From Hymenoscyphus infarciens (lineage: Eukaryota > Ascomycota > Leotiomycetes > Helotiales > Helotiaceae): a DNA stretch of 64,000 nt. The stretch is from contig LLCB01000240.1 in assembly GCA_001414345.1 (NCBI GenBank), positions 62,001 through 126,000 of the forward strand, given 5' to 3'. A program made the position numbers and the translations under genes. Positions 23,554 through 35,617 of the stretch are shown here, piece by piece; position 1 is the stretch's first letter, and every line of letters begins with the position of its first letter. The notes beneath the pieces were generated by a model. That model did not search any database. It saw only the letters and a list, made by a program, of their open reading frames with translations, and was not told where the DNA came from.

Positions 23554-24261
23554 GTGGGAGTTTCGTCTCAACATTACCTAAGAGAGTGGCCACTTCTATC
23601 CAAACCCTCGAGGGTAAAACGCCAATTATTATACCCCTTTTTTGCTTCTTTTAAACAGCATTTGCCCCGGCAACTTACAAAAACCCGAGATGAACCAATA
23701 GATCTATCAGAAGTCACCTTAAATTCGGCCTGGCAACTACTTGACAACATATTGGCTATAATACAGGGGATCGAATCGAGCTGTCTATTCTCTTTAAGTT
23801 CGAAAAAGTAAGAGGACATCAAGTTAGCTAACCGAGCCCAGTTCGAGAGCGCTTCCTCGAAAGAGTTGGATGGTCATGCTGCTAACAAACCGATTGAACG
23901 TAGTCGGAGAAAACCACAGCTAGTGAAACTAAATTTGAGGCACGGGCTCAAAAAAGAACCAGAAATAAGCAGAAGGCACCTGTAATGCTGGAGGAAGGGC
24001 TGCAGAACATGTTCTAGAATTCGAAAAAAGGAACAGTAAACAAAAATGGAAAGTCCAGAACACGATGTGGCGAGAACGCAATCCGTTAAGCTACAATCAC
24101 GAGAGAGTCGCGTTTCCACGGCAGACGATATACAAGCGAGAGGCCATTTGGAAAAATCCAGCACACTCCTCTTGAATCGTTCAAAAGATATCCTCAAGCA
24201 TCAGACATTGATCTCAACTTCTATCCACAGCAGTGCGGCATTTACCCTATTCCCCGAGTAA
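23554..24261 (+). pseudogene. Probable decayed coding region with three in-frame TAA codons
   Basis: One plus-strand frame stays open over about 236 codons except for TAA at 23809, 23983 and 24037. For AT-rich DNA of this length roughly ten or more stops would be expected by chance. The translated segments are polar and protein-like (for example ESASSKELDGHAANKPIERS and DIQARGHLEKSSTLLLN). Each stop is one C-to-T change from CAA, which would fit repeat-induced point mutation or plain decay. A 34-nt GTAAGAG..CCCAG segment over the first stop is too short for a usual intron. No family is recognised, and a real multi-exon gene or chance remain possible. Confidence 0.35.
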
Positions 24262-26700
24262 CATAAGGCGTTTTCCCAGATTCTCAGTGTGGCTTGTGGG
24301 AGTGGGTGATTGAAAGGTGATAGATAATGTTTTCATCAGGCGCGTTACAAGACGGGAGTGGCTCGTGATTGGGTGACGAGGAGATATTCGTGGACGGATG
24401 TAAGGGAGAACAAGGGGATGCTTGAAAAGATGGACGATTTGGAAAATGCTTTTTGTGGCTGACAAGGCTTTTGATGAGCTGTTCATGGGGACCTTTGGAT
24501 GGATTGTTTTCTTGGTGCCCGAAGGTTGACAATTATCTACATGGATTTCGCGGCTATGGCGAGAAAAAGAGACGAGCGAGTGCGAGGCGTACCGAGATGA
24601 ACCTGAGATCAGAAATGCGTAGAATTTTATGGCCGACCAATGAGGTGCAATTTTTATTACGTGCAGGAAAGAGATGCAGGCTACGTCAAGAAGAGCTCGA
24701 ATTGGAGGGATAAATTCTACGGCGTGCATGGAGCAATAAAAAGGGTAGGTAACGTACGGAGTAGAAGCACCGTACCGTCGTACCCGCTGAGAGGACACTT
24801 CCGTAACGTACAGATGAAGTGGAAAATGCGAAGTTCTTCATTCTGTGATGGGCGCTATCGGCTGGGGCAAACAAACCCCGGGATGGAAAGGCGAGGAATT
24901 ATATCATAAAAGAGGAGAGTTATAGGGAAATAGTTTTGGTCCAATGAGCGTTGTAGAACAAGGAAGTATGATGTAAATTTGATGCATGGGGAGGAGAAGT
25001 GGATGGATCTCTTGGAAAATGCACCTGTGATTCATCTCAGAGTCGCAAGGAGGAAAAAAGTTTCAACACGAAGGTGTGGGTGCCAAAGTTTGTTGAGAGA
25101 TCTTTTTTGAATTTGGAAATAGTGTGGTGACTAACCGAGTTTCCTGTGTGTTTGTCCCGTGGTGTGCAGAAGCCATACCTCTGTTTCTCCCCCCTTATTG
25201 GTGTATTGTTTTCGATTTCGGCAACATTTTCCTCTTCTAAAGGAGACTGAGGCTGTTTCATTCCATCCGCTGCATCTTGGCGGAGCTGAGGAGTAGATGA
25301 TTCGCCGCGTGAGGAAGAAGCAAATCTCAATATCTATTTTCGAAAGAAAAAGTAGCTGTCTATTGTGTACTCGAGTACCTTGAGAAATGGCGTACTCGTT
25401 ACACAAGCCAAAAGCACGCTATTTGAGCAGTGGCTGGAGCCCAGTTTTGGGTAGACTGATTATAAACAAAGGGCTTTTATATGAAATAACAATGTTATTA
25501 AAAGAAAAATAACATTGATTCTTAATCTGTGAGATCAGACTGGCTCGGCTAAAAACGCAAAAGAGACGGAGTTCAGGCAGCGACAGGGCGATCCTATCGG
25601 AAAGAATTGATCGCAAAACACAGGGGGGACGCCTGTAACTTCAGCCCCTATGACCGTGCTGAAAATGCACCCAAGGGCCCCTTCCCTCTCCTGCACAAAG
25701 CAACAGCTTGCAGCATGCACGATGCGAGAAAATCGACAGTGGTGATGATGGGATCTGTTCTGGATCTTCAGAGGGATTGGGGAGTCGTTAGACCTCTCTG
25801 TTGGAGCCCGGAAAATCAGAGTAAGCAAGGAGGCAACAAAACTCCCACGGGCATGTTTTGGTCTGCCACACTGGCCTCAGACAATGGGTTTACTTGAAGT
25901 CGTAACTTGTCGAAGTGAGAAGAAGGAATTGTTGGGATTGTTCAACCTTGAACCAGACCCGTGGCCCGTGACCATTGCTGTTTCTCCTGTTTTCGTGAGA
26001 AAAAAGGGACGAGAAGCCGCTCATCCCGGCGCACAGTTTGATGCAGTTTGATGCCGGCGACTGACCACCAGATCACGGAAAGAATGAGGATTAAGGAAAG
26101 GAAAAGGAGTAGTCAGTATCACGTCGCTTGAGTCGTTCCTTCTGAGTTGCTTCACTCACCCATTCGGTAGCTCCCTGTACCTGCTACTACATAGCCGCAT
26201 GTAGCATGTGCTAGTAGCCTGTACTCGTAGCACCCTCAATTATCCATTTTCTTTTGCCTATTGGGTTTTGCTCACCTGTAGAGTAGGATTGTAAATTGGG
26301 AAATAGGGATGTTTGTCGTGCTGTGGGACTTTTCTTCGCTTCTCCTCACTCCTAGGCACCTCAGTTGAGCAGCTCGGCAAGGTATTTAGGTGAATAGATG
26401 AATAATACATACCGTACACCAACCTCTTACGAGTTAGCTCCCGTACGAGGCACACCTAGACCTATCTAACCTTTCTCCGTGTCATCATCAAGGTTGATGT
26501 TGGGCCTAGATACAGGTCCTAGCCGCCCAATGGCCCTCAGCAGCACACACATACTTTTACCTAGTCCCAGGACTAAATCCAAGGCCATAAGTGCAAACCA
26601 AGCCGTGTCCTCCATCTTTCCGTAAGGTAAGGTTCTGTAAAACCCTAAACTCGCACTTGGTGAAAAATGGGTTAGTAAACTTGGTCATGGACCCTCCACC
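24262..26700. other. Intergenic sequence, no gene seen
   Basis: Short overlapping frames occur on both strands at 24.2-24.9 kb and 25.0-25.9 kb without protein-family character. I see no tRNA and no inverted repeat of note. Confidence 0.45.
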
Positions 26701-29454
26701 TCGCCCTGTTGATCCAGGACCCAGCCCGCTACGCTGCGCTGCGCTGCGCTACGGAGACCCACGCATTTTGTCCATACCTACCTACACGCCCCCCTCCGTC
26801 ACTTCTTCTTTCCTTCACCCATCCCACATCATCACCACTCTCATCCCTGGATTTCGTTCTGCAGTCCTTTGCGTCAAGTTGTTTCTCGTGGATCTCTCGG
26901 CCTTGTGTCTTTCGTCTCGACTTTGTTTTCGAATTTGCTGCTTTCTCTCGGGATTCCAGTTTTTCCAGCATAGTAAGTACCCAGCGTGAATTCCTTCCTT
27001 TGCACTTGGTGCTTTGCTGCTGCCCAGCTGCTGCTGGTGCTGGTGCAGCGCTTCTGCCGACTTCTGGCGCAATTGGACCACCACATGCCAGAGCCTCAAC
27101 AATCGCAAACATGGCCGATCCCAACTGGCATCCTCCCTCGCTCCCTCGACGCCGCTCACTCTCTATGGCGAGCTGGCTGTCGATGCCATCGCCATCGTCG
27201 CTGTCGTCACACATGGCTGGGGGCTTGCATGGTTCGGATAGATGGATTGGTGCTCCTGGCGCATTCTCCTGGATTTGGCTCGCGATTCTTCACGCCCATG
27301 CGCGTTTGCTCGCAAACTAAGCGCAACACCCACCGATCAATGCGAGCAGTTCATCTGTAGAACTATATCTGCTGGCACTGGTCTATGGTTTCTTTGTTGG
27401 GCAATAATTGACTGACGTGTGCTCTTGTTCGCAGATTTGAATTCATCCCTAGCGACCACACCATCCCTTCCAGCGAAGTCCTATCCTTTACCGCCCTCTC
27501 TCTGTCGAATTTTTGTAGGCGCAAGCGTTGTCATAGTCTCGAGTCGATTGGTTTTCGCGGTCTTGCTTCCAGCTAATTCCCGCTGCACCTTACGACTTTC
27601 ACGAAGGCGGTTTTAAATATCTTCGAGCTGGCATTGGATTTCCTGAGGTGAGCCAACCTCTCTTTTCCCCATAGTCCGGTTGTTGGAGAATTCGACAAGA
27701 GCGCAAAACGGAAGACTCGGATCCAGGAATACACGCCACACTACATCCAGAGTACGATAGAACTGGAAAACAATAGCTCTTGGACCGGATCAGTCGCTAA
27801 AACCAGGGGTTCGACCCTGAGCCTCGTCTAGACTCGCTGCTATTGTCGTTTTGCTTGCCTTGCTGAACATATATTTTGGTATGGGATGGTTGTGAATTTC
27901 TCCCACCGTGGCAGTACCCGTTGATGGAATTCCGTGAAGAAGGTCCAAATGCAACTGGCTTCATAGCTTCTTGCCATTGGACCGTCTGATTTCAGGTATC
28001 CAGAGAAAGGCTTTGGTTTAGGCCAGGCGGTCTTTTTCCGGTTTGCTCTGACCCATAAATCCAAATATGCGTATAGAGGCATTTTTGATTTGGGAAGCCC
28101 AAATGCTGAAAATCCTTGTGTTCTTTTCAGAGAGTGCTTGAGACTTGTGCCTGTTCCCCCTCCGAAACCCCCATTTGTGTTGTGTGGGATTGATCCATCT
28201 ACCATATCTGTGTCATGCGATGCGATTTGCGTAGCTTGGATCTCGTGGACATGTCATCCACCTAGAATTTCGAAATATTGAAAGGATATCTGATTGTGGC
28301 TTCTTCCGATATCATGAAATTCTTGAGGGTTGGCGTTTCTTTGGTGACTGGGGTTGGTTATTTAACATCCTCTTCTTTTCATCGCGCGTACGAACTCTTT
28401 TTGGTGTCTGTTCACTCACGAAAGCTGAGCATTTGGAGCATAATTTGGGTCGCCATCTTCCTCGCTTTGATTCAAAACCGCTGGTTTAGGCCAGAGCGAC
28501 AGTTTCGTGGCGACGAAGTGGACTCTATCCATTCTTCCTGGATGGTTGTATCAAGCCCTCTTGCGGCGAAGCAGCGATTTTCATAGCGTCGTATTCCACC
28601 ACAATTTTTAAGCCATACCCCGCCAAACGTCACCAGGTGCGCGGGGTAGCATTTGGTGCCTCGACTCCTACAGCGCAACTACTCCCAGCCGTTGTCCAAC
28701 CCGTTTGTTGCCTTCCGTTGCTTGCATTCTTTTACTCTCAGCTTTGGTATTTGATCGAGTTCTGTATCGCGGATTTGTTGAGGTTGTAGTTGGGCTAGTT
28801 GACTGTTTGCACTTCAGTGTGGAGGTCTTGTTAAAGTGAAGTGTTGTGAAGAAAGTTCAGACACCTACCTTTAATAAGAGCCTTTATCTCTTGGGTTCAA
28901 CCCTGTGAAGCTCCTGTCAATCTGCGTGGCTATTGTACCTGTCATTTCCTTCAGCATATGTCTTTTTCTTCATCAGGGGAAATTTCGGCTATTGGCGCTC
29001 AGACTCACCTGCAGCAACGCTGAGTGGTTGAAGTAAACAAATCCATCTCTCACTCAATGAAGCTTTTGATATTTCTACCACAACAATGCCATTCCAACAA
29101 CAATAGTCAGGCGACAAGAATGTGCCTTTGGACCTTGGAACCTCCCGAGTCGTGACCTCCGGTTGTCGGCCAGGCACCTGGTCGGAAAGCCCCACATATA
29201 TCTCCGAGTCGTCGCCGCCTGGACCACCAAGCGTATTTCTACGAGCTCCGTCACCCACAACCCTCCATTCACAAACAACAATTTTGCATGACCGCGATGA
29301 TTCAAGTCTGACTCGAAACTTCGCTGACTTGAAATCGATAGATCTTGCGCTTAATTTTCGACGCCGTTTCGATCTTCTTTAACTTTTCCAACTCTCCCTC
29401 AATTCAATTTTCACAAACACCACCTTGCACCTTTACCCTCCAAGCTCGCGCAAG
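26701..29454 (+). promoter_or_regulatory. Putative spliced leader/promoter region upstream of the RRM gene
   Basis: From about 26.75 kb the plus strand turns C/T-rich like fungal 5' UTRs. A GTAAGT donor at 26973 can pair with a strong acceptor at 27434 (CTGAC branch, pyrimidines, GCAG), and another donor (GTGAGCC) lies at 27648. A 69-codon frame starting in an AACATGGCC context at 27111-27320 lies inside the first putative intron. It could be a small unrelated protein or an upstream ORF. No domain is seen. The connection to the gene at 29455 is inferred from strand and position only. Confidence 0.35.
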
Positions 29455-31070
29455 ATGGCTTTCCAATATGACCCCAGCCAGCAAGGCCAGTTCCAACAAG
29501 AGAACAATGGTAATGGCATGCAACAACAAGGTCCGCCACCTCCACAAGGTCTCCCTCAACAACAGTCAGGACAACCAACCATGCAACAACAACCTGGCCA
29601 AGATGGCGGCTCACCTGCTCCCTTCGCGCAACAAGGCGGGGTTGAAGGTTCTTCCGGCAGTGTCACTGGTGATGCGAAGACCACTCTTTGGTACGTTCAA
29701 TTCTTTACTCCTGATTCCATCTCTCCGCGCCATCGTCCTGCTCTTTCTAAACCCTCGACTCGCGATCGCGATCTGAGTCACAACGCGTTGCGGGGAAGAT
29801 CCGATCTTTTCGTGCCCATTATTCACTTGTACCATGCTGGACTCGATACTGACCACATTCGTTTAGGATGGGCGAGTTGGAGCCTTGGATTGATGAGAAT
29901 TTCATTCGTTCGGTCTGGTTCGGCATGGGCGAGCAGGTCAACGTGAAGATGATCCGCGACAAATTTTCCGGGTAAGTCATCGATCGCACCTTCCCTCACC
30001 ATTCTAGCTCGGTTTACTAACTCCATTCACAGCAACGCAGGCTACTGCTTCATCGACTTTGCATCTCCTGCCGCCGCAGCCAAGGCTCTTTCATTGAACG
30101 GCTCGATGATTCCCAACACTTCCCGCCCCTTCAAGCTCAACTGGGCTTCCGGTGGTGGACTAGCCGACAGACGGTCAGAATCCCGGTTCATATTCCTCGA
30201 CTCGTAAATGCTGTTGCATCTTGAATAACTGCTAACGGCTCAATAGTGACGACCGCGGACCCGAATATTCTATCTTCGTCGGCGATCTTGGACCAGAGGT
30301 CAACGAATATGTCTTGGTCTCTCTCTTCCAGGCCCGCTTCCCATCATGCAAGTCCGCTAAGATCATGACTGACCCTATCTCTGGCATGTCCCGTGGCTAC
30401 GGGTTCGTCCGTTTCGCCGATGAACAAGATCAACAACGTGCTCTCACCGAGATGCAAGGTGTTTACTGTGGCAACCGTCCAATGAGAATTTCCACGGCCA
30501 CTCCGAAGAACAAGTCAGGTGGTGCCGGCCCTGCTGGCATGCCTATGCAAGGCGGTATGGGCGGTGCTGCTGGGGGTGCGGGTATGGGCGCCCCAGGCAT
30601 GTACTCAATGGGTGCTCCTCCACCATTGGGGTACTACGGTGCACCGCAACCCATGAACCAGTTCACAGACCCGAATAACACCACTGTCTTTGTCGGAGGT
30701 CTCTCTGGATATGTCACCGAGGATGAGTTGCGTTCATTCTTCCAAGGCTTCGGGGAGATCACCTACGTCAAGATCCCACCAGGAAAGGGTTGTGGTTTCG
30801 TCCAATTTGTCCAACGCCATGCTGCCGAAATGGCCATTAACCAAATGCAAGGCTACCCGATTGGGAACTCCCGCGTACGTCTCTCTTGGGGTAGATCTCA
30901 AAACAACTCTGGACCAGCCGGCACTCCTTATCGACCCGCTCCTCCCCCTCCGCAATATCAATCCATGGGCATGCCACCAGCGCATAACCCATATGGTAAT
31001 TTCCAACCTTTGCAGGTAAGTTCATCTACATCTCTCCCACATATTCATTTGTTAACATAGTGCGCAGTAA
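29455..31070 (+). CDS. Three-RRM RNA-binding protein (Nam8/Ngr1/Csx1-like)
   Basis: Exons 29455-29690, 29867-29971, 30033-30173 and 30247-31015, then a stop codon at 31068-31070 after a 52-nt intron, give 417 aa. A Gln/Pro-rich N-terminus precedes RRM1 at about 76-158 (TTLWMGELEPW; GYCFIDF), RRM2 at about 166-245 (SIFVGDLGPE; GYGFVRF) and RRM3 at about 306-375 (TVFVGGLSG; GCGFVQF). A Gly/Met-rich linker lies between RRM2 and RRM3. This order matches yeast Nam8/Ngr1 and fission yeast Csx1, which act in splicing or in mRNA stability under stress. Which of these applies is not decidable here. Intron 1 is 176 nt, longer than usual. The last intron abuts the stop codon; without its removal 14 further residues would be added before a stop ending at 31060. 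Confidence 0.92.
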
Positions 31071-33178
31071 ACTATTCATACGTGTTTCGCAAAATGGAGT
31101 TTGTTCTAGCGATCATGGCGTTTTTCTGCTTCTGAATTTGCCTCGTTTTGATGGCTTCACTTCTTCGCGTCCAATGCCTGGATAGCTGTTTCTCCTCTTA
31201 GCGTTACTTGAAAAGTATCGGATGGGTGGGGATCTGTTTTCCACGATGCCCATGTACAAAAAGTGCATTAGATGTCTCCTTTTCATGCGTTCACGAAGGA
31301 TCTATCACGCGGTGCTTTTCTTTTCCTTGTTACCAACCAAACATCATGTATGCTCATGAGCACCATCACGCAGAGGCTTTTCCGTTGAACTATTCTCTTC
31401 TAGCGGCTTGTATCTGCAACCAGGAAGGGATTTGTTTTTTTCGGAAGGAGTCTTGACATATCACGGCTTATTAGAGCGCGTTTACTCGTCTTCTTTTCCT
31501 TTGTTTTTCCTTTCCCAATTACAGAATTCGTTCGATGAGGCTTTTATTCAACATCGACCGACTACCAAAAGTTTAGACTCTCTTTGCAAAATCGACATCA
31601 AATCACGGAGGGCGCGCCGAACTTTCACTTTTACGGGGCACTTCTTCATGCGGAATTGCCTTTTGATGGGTGGTCACGAATATTTGCTGCTGCTTGATGG
31701 GAAATTTGATGGAAACACTTTGTATCTTTTCCTTCTCCTTTTGTTTCGTCGGTTTGCCTTGCCTCGTTGATTACTAAGGTTACTCGTGTTTTTTGCGGGC
31801 GGCGCCAAGGGGATGACAAAATTACTCAAATGCATGGATGCGAGGACCTCGACTCAGAGTTTAGCTAGGACCTGATACAACAATGATATTTTCGCTGCTT
31901 TCAAACTTGTTTGCTTCTTGCTGGCGGTAATTTGTTGAAGATGTAAATAGTTGTGATGTCCTTTTTGCTGACTGCTTTTGATGGACTGCTTGATTGATTG
32001 ATTTGCCGTTCGCGACCTTGCTACTTGATTAGGTATTCGCACTTTGTATCTATCTACTGTATTGGGCTGGGTATTCTCTTGATGACTCTGCTGGGTGGAA
32101 AGATAAAGCTTGAGTGGGTAAGTGTAAGATATTGTAATCTTTGACGGGCCGGAATAGCTAATTAGCCTTGAGGAAGTGGCACTGGATATGTCAGCATGGC
32201 ATTGCGGCAGAGGCAATATAAGATTGGCTTGCAAGAAGAAGAAGGACAAGCATTCTTGGAATCTGTATAATATAATCGGAAATTTGGAAAATTGAAGAAA
32301 TTGGATACTTGATAAGATAGCAGCTGCTTTGTAAACTTGTGCCAAGCCCCCGACGAGCTGATCTCCTTCTCACTCGAGATTTTCTTCTTCTGTTTTCACC
32401 TCTCATTAAAGTGATTCTCATTTCGGGGGTGAGCCACCCATCAGCACTGACGTTGAACTGTTTGAAATTAGGTGTCTATTGAGAATAAGCAGTGGATCAA
32501 AGTAGAGCTTCAATGTTATGAAATGGACTCTAGAATTAGGAAATACAGTGAATATCATGTGCTACATCTTCAAGGAAATAAAAAGAGCAAATATGAATGC
32601 AAAGGTGGTGAGTAACATCATGTTTAAAACTCTTCACTCCTTTACTTAACTGTCATCCACTAATGAATCACCGAGTCTTCCAAAATCAGAATCACAGTGA
32701 CAGAACCAACAACCCCTCTTGCACGGGGAGAAATGAGAATTTGATAATATGAGGTGGGGAAAAGCATGTGTTAAGGAAGAATAATTTCCTCCTAAAGAGA
32801 AGTGACTTGAGAGTCCTTGGACATCGAAGGCCCGCTAAAAATTTAAACCATTCCAAGTTTTTCTTCCTACATCTGGTTTTCTTGTCCTTGATCTTTTCAT
32901 CACTTCTCTCACCCAATTCTGAGGAGGCGAACTGAGAGGGTTGCAGGGAAAATGTTGAGGAGGATTGGGATCACAGCCATTATGAATGTCGAGGTTGTAG
33001 AAATCTTTTAGTAGGTCATACCATATGGAGATGGTGTCTGTTTTTAAATGTTGGAAGTATGCTAAGGAAGGTCAATTGCTCTTCATGTTGCCGGAAAAGT
33101 AGCTTGACAGGAAGGATATATGGTATATTAATATGATAGGCTCTACAGCCCAAGGTTACTCCTCCTCATCCCACTCGC
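31071..33178. other. Intergenic sequence between convergent genes, no gene seen
   Basis: About 2.1 kb separates the RRM gene (plus) from the next gene (minus). Frames of up to 163 codons occur but are T/S-rich shadows without family features. The left part is probably 3' UTR. Confidence 0.45.
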
Positions 33179-34970
33179 CTACTTCCTTGTCTTTCTAGCA
33201 TGTTTCACCAGATTCTCAATCACTCCCTCAAAAGCCTCTCTATCGCCAAGCTTTTCATCCGTTCTCTTCGTCCAATATTCCAACACTTCCTTGGCAGTGC
33301 CCTGCATAGCTTCCAGCTTCTTGACATGTTCTTTCAGTTCATCCATAGTGAGGCCATTCAAGGCTTGGTCAGTGATAGTACATAGTTGTCGTGCTGATAC
33401 CAAGTCTAGTTGTGGTGCGGGTGGTGGACCTCTCCTCCTTTTCGAGTCTGAGCGAGAAGGTTTGCCTTGGGAGTCTAGGGATGTCGAAGAAGCGTTGTCA
33501 CTGTTTTTGAGTCTGTTTACAGAGCGCAAATCGGTGGATGTCCGTGGCGAGCCAGAGGATGGATTCAGGTGTATCGAGGGGAGAATAAGCTTCTTCTGCT
33601 TGGAAGCAGGTAGGATTTCGTCTAGGTCAACTGGTACACCAAGAGATACCAGAAAGAGCCTTCGAATCCGAGACCGTATCCAATTGGGAGGTTGGAGTGG
33701 TGGCGGAGCTACTAATTGCGACCAGAGTGATGCACTACGGGGTGTAAGAAAGATTGGATTTTCGGCGTTTGAAGAAGGGAGAACAGAGGTATCAATTGTG
33801 TCTGGCGGGAAGAGGGCATTCATATATGGTTCTGTGGCAGCCAAAATTTCGTCAGGGGAGTCCAGGGTGGCAAAATCCAAGACGGGCTGAAGTCTGTTAG
33901 CAGTAGTCACAATGGCAGGGTACACAGCGGATTCTCATCATAGTGTATAGATTACTACTCACATATGCAGATGTAGCTGGTAAGGACTGTTTGGTAGGAG
34001 GAAGAGCTGCCTCTGCTTCTTGAAATCCATCATCAAAATCGCCAAAATCCTCATCCTCCCCTCCCTCTTCAAAATCATCAAAATCGTCCCCAAATCCACC
34101 ATCCGAGCCATCCTCCTCTTCGTTGTAATCATCCGCAGGGGCTGCTGTCTTCGACACTAGTGATGATTTTCGTCTCGCGTGGCTCAGGTGTGGGGATCTA
34201 GCAGCAGGAGACGTTGGCGACCCTGATTCGGTCAATCGCTCTGAAGGATAAGAAATTTGAGTGTCCTTACCTGGCGCATCACCAACTTCTTCCACCAGAT
34301 CAGGCTCTGCGTCGCCCTTTCTGAGCTCAAAGGCCTCAGTACCAGGGACTTCACCATGGCTAGGTTTAGAATCGACCTTCTCCACCTTAGTTATTGGGAT
34401 GGGAAGGTCACCAGGGGTACTGCTGGCCCTGGATCGACTGGCGCTTGGTGAACGACTGCCCTCCCCAGTTTTCACAACTAGATCTGGTACAGCATCCGCG
34501 AGGCGTTTCTCATGGGCTGCAGTACCAGGGACCTCTCCAAAGCTGGGAGTGGCCAGGTCGACCTTTTCAATCACTGTAAGGGGGATTGGTTGTCCACCAG
34601 GAGTAGAAGAAGGTTCCTCTGATCCAGAACCGCTAGTATCCTTCTCATCAGACACCACAGCAATCTCGTCCGGTTCGGCGTCATTCTCCCTCATGTTGTA
34701 TGCTGCTGTGCCAGGAACTTCTCCATAACTGGGTTCATTGTCGACTTTTTCCACTCGAGTGATAGGGACAGGAGAGGTACCGCCGGAGTGTTCTAGCCCA
34801 GATTGAGCATCCGAGAAGTGATCATCGGAATCGGAAGACTCTGCGGAAAAGTTTTAATAAAGGGCTTGCTGGAAGATTGAAATGTAATATCTCCTACCAA
34901 GATCATGGGCTCCTGGATCGCTGATGCTCGTTCGTCGGGGAGGCTCGAGGGTTGGGTGGTCTTCTGCCAT
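33179..34970 (-). CDS. Clathrin-adaptor accessory-like protein (resembles yeast Laa2/YBL010C)
   Basis: Three exons on the minus strand (34970-34898, 34840-33963, 33886-33179), with 57- and 76-nt introns, give 552 aa. The N-terminal third has three copies, about 62 residues apart, of a module EKVD..PS.GEVPGT.A...R..DA.PD (EKVD at about residues 55, 116 and 178). Then come acidic aromatic motifs (DDFDDFEEG, DEDFGDFDD) like those that bind clathrin-adaptor ear domains. The conserved C-terminal core contains LWSQLVAPPPLQPPNWIRSR and SLGVPVDLDEILP, followed by a polar linker and a coiled C-terminus. I associate this core with fungal proteins related to Laa2, an AP-1 accessory factor; this is from memory and unverified. 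The ATG sits in an ACCATGG context. It diverges from NSP1. Confidence 0.85.
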
Positions 34971-35617
34971 GGTCACTGCAATAAACAGGTACACTGTCCG
35001 TAAGCTGAGAGGTAAAGGATGGTCTCGAGAGGTGAGCGAGAGCTCAGAGGGGGAGAGTTGATGGAGAATAGACTAGAAGAGCCGGTCGATAAGAAAGTCG
35101 GTTCTAGACGTTCAGATGATCCCCTTGCGAATGGAGCTTGTCTCAAAACAGAAAAGCAGCACCCAGATGTAGAGCCTTGTGTTGGTGGGATAATAACAAT
35201 GAGACATAAGCTACGAAAGATCAATCGTTTTCTTATCGAGATTTTAAAATACTTGGTTTGCTAATTCTCTTTACTGTGGAATTTAAAAAGGGAGTCAAGT
35301 GCTTGGTGGTGAGGTTGACGTTAATCGGATGTTAATCAGACCCATGGCCCTTGCCGCTTTTTCAAGGCAAGGCTGCTAGCTTGGCGTGAAATTTCGCAGG
35401 GAGTTCCTCAGACGCGCGAGACAACGACTACACCATACGCGCCCGCCAATGCTTCGCAGCTCGATCTCTTTTTCTAATTTCGAGATCGCCGAAGCAAACT
35501 GATACCTCAGCTTCTCGGAAGATTTAATCTACAAGGTAAGTGTGGGCTATTCGTACATGCGACAAAGCTCTAATCGTTCTCTCCAGCTCTCTTCGCCCTC
35601 CCAAACTAGCAGCAATC
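34971..35617. promoter_or_regulatory. Divergent promoter, adaptor-accessory gene and NSP1
   Basis: A 647-bp spacer lies between head-to-head genes. On the NSP1 side a leader intron is likely at 35536-35586 (GTAAGT..CTCCAG), immediately upstream of the chosen NSP1 ATG. An in-frame upstream ATG at 35540 lies inside that intron. Confidence 0.6.

Noticed and set aside
24247..24798. 183-codon minus-strand frame
   Set aside because: Composition and lack of motifs match a random frame; no start context or introns support it.
27808..27835. GGTTCGACCCTGAG resembling a tRNA T-arm
   Set aside because: The stem pairs badly when folded as a T-arm and no acceptor or anticodon arm can be formed with the flanking bases.
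35540..35617. Upstream in-frame ATG of NSP1
   Set aside because: It lies within a GTAAGT..CTCCAG segment that reads as a 5' UTR intron, and the added residues are unlike the family.
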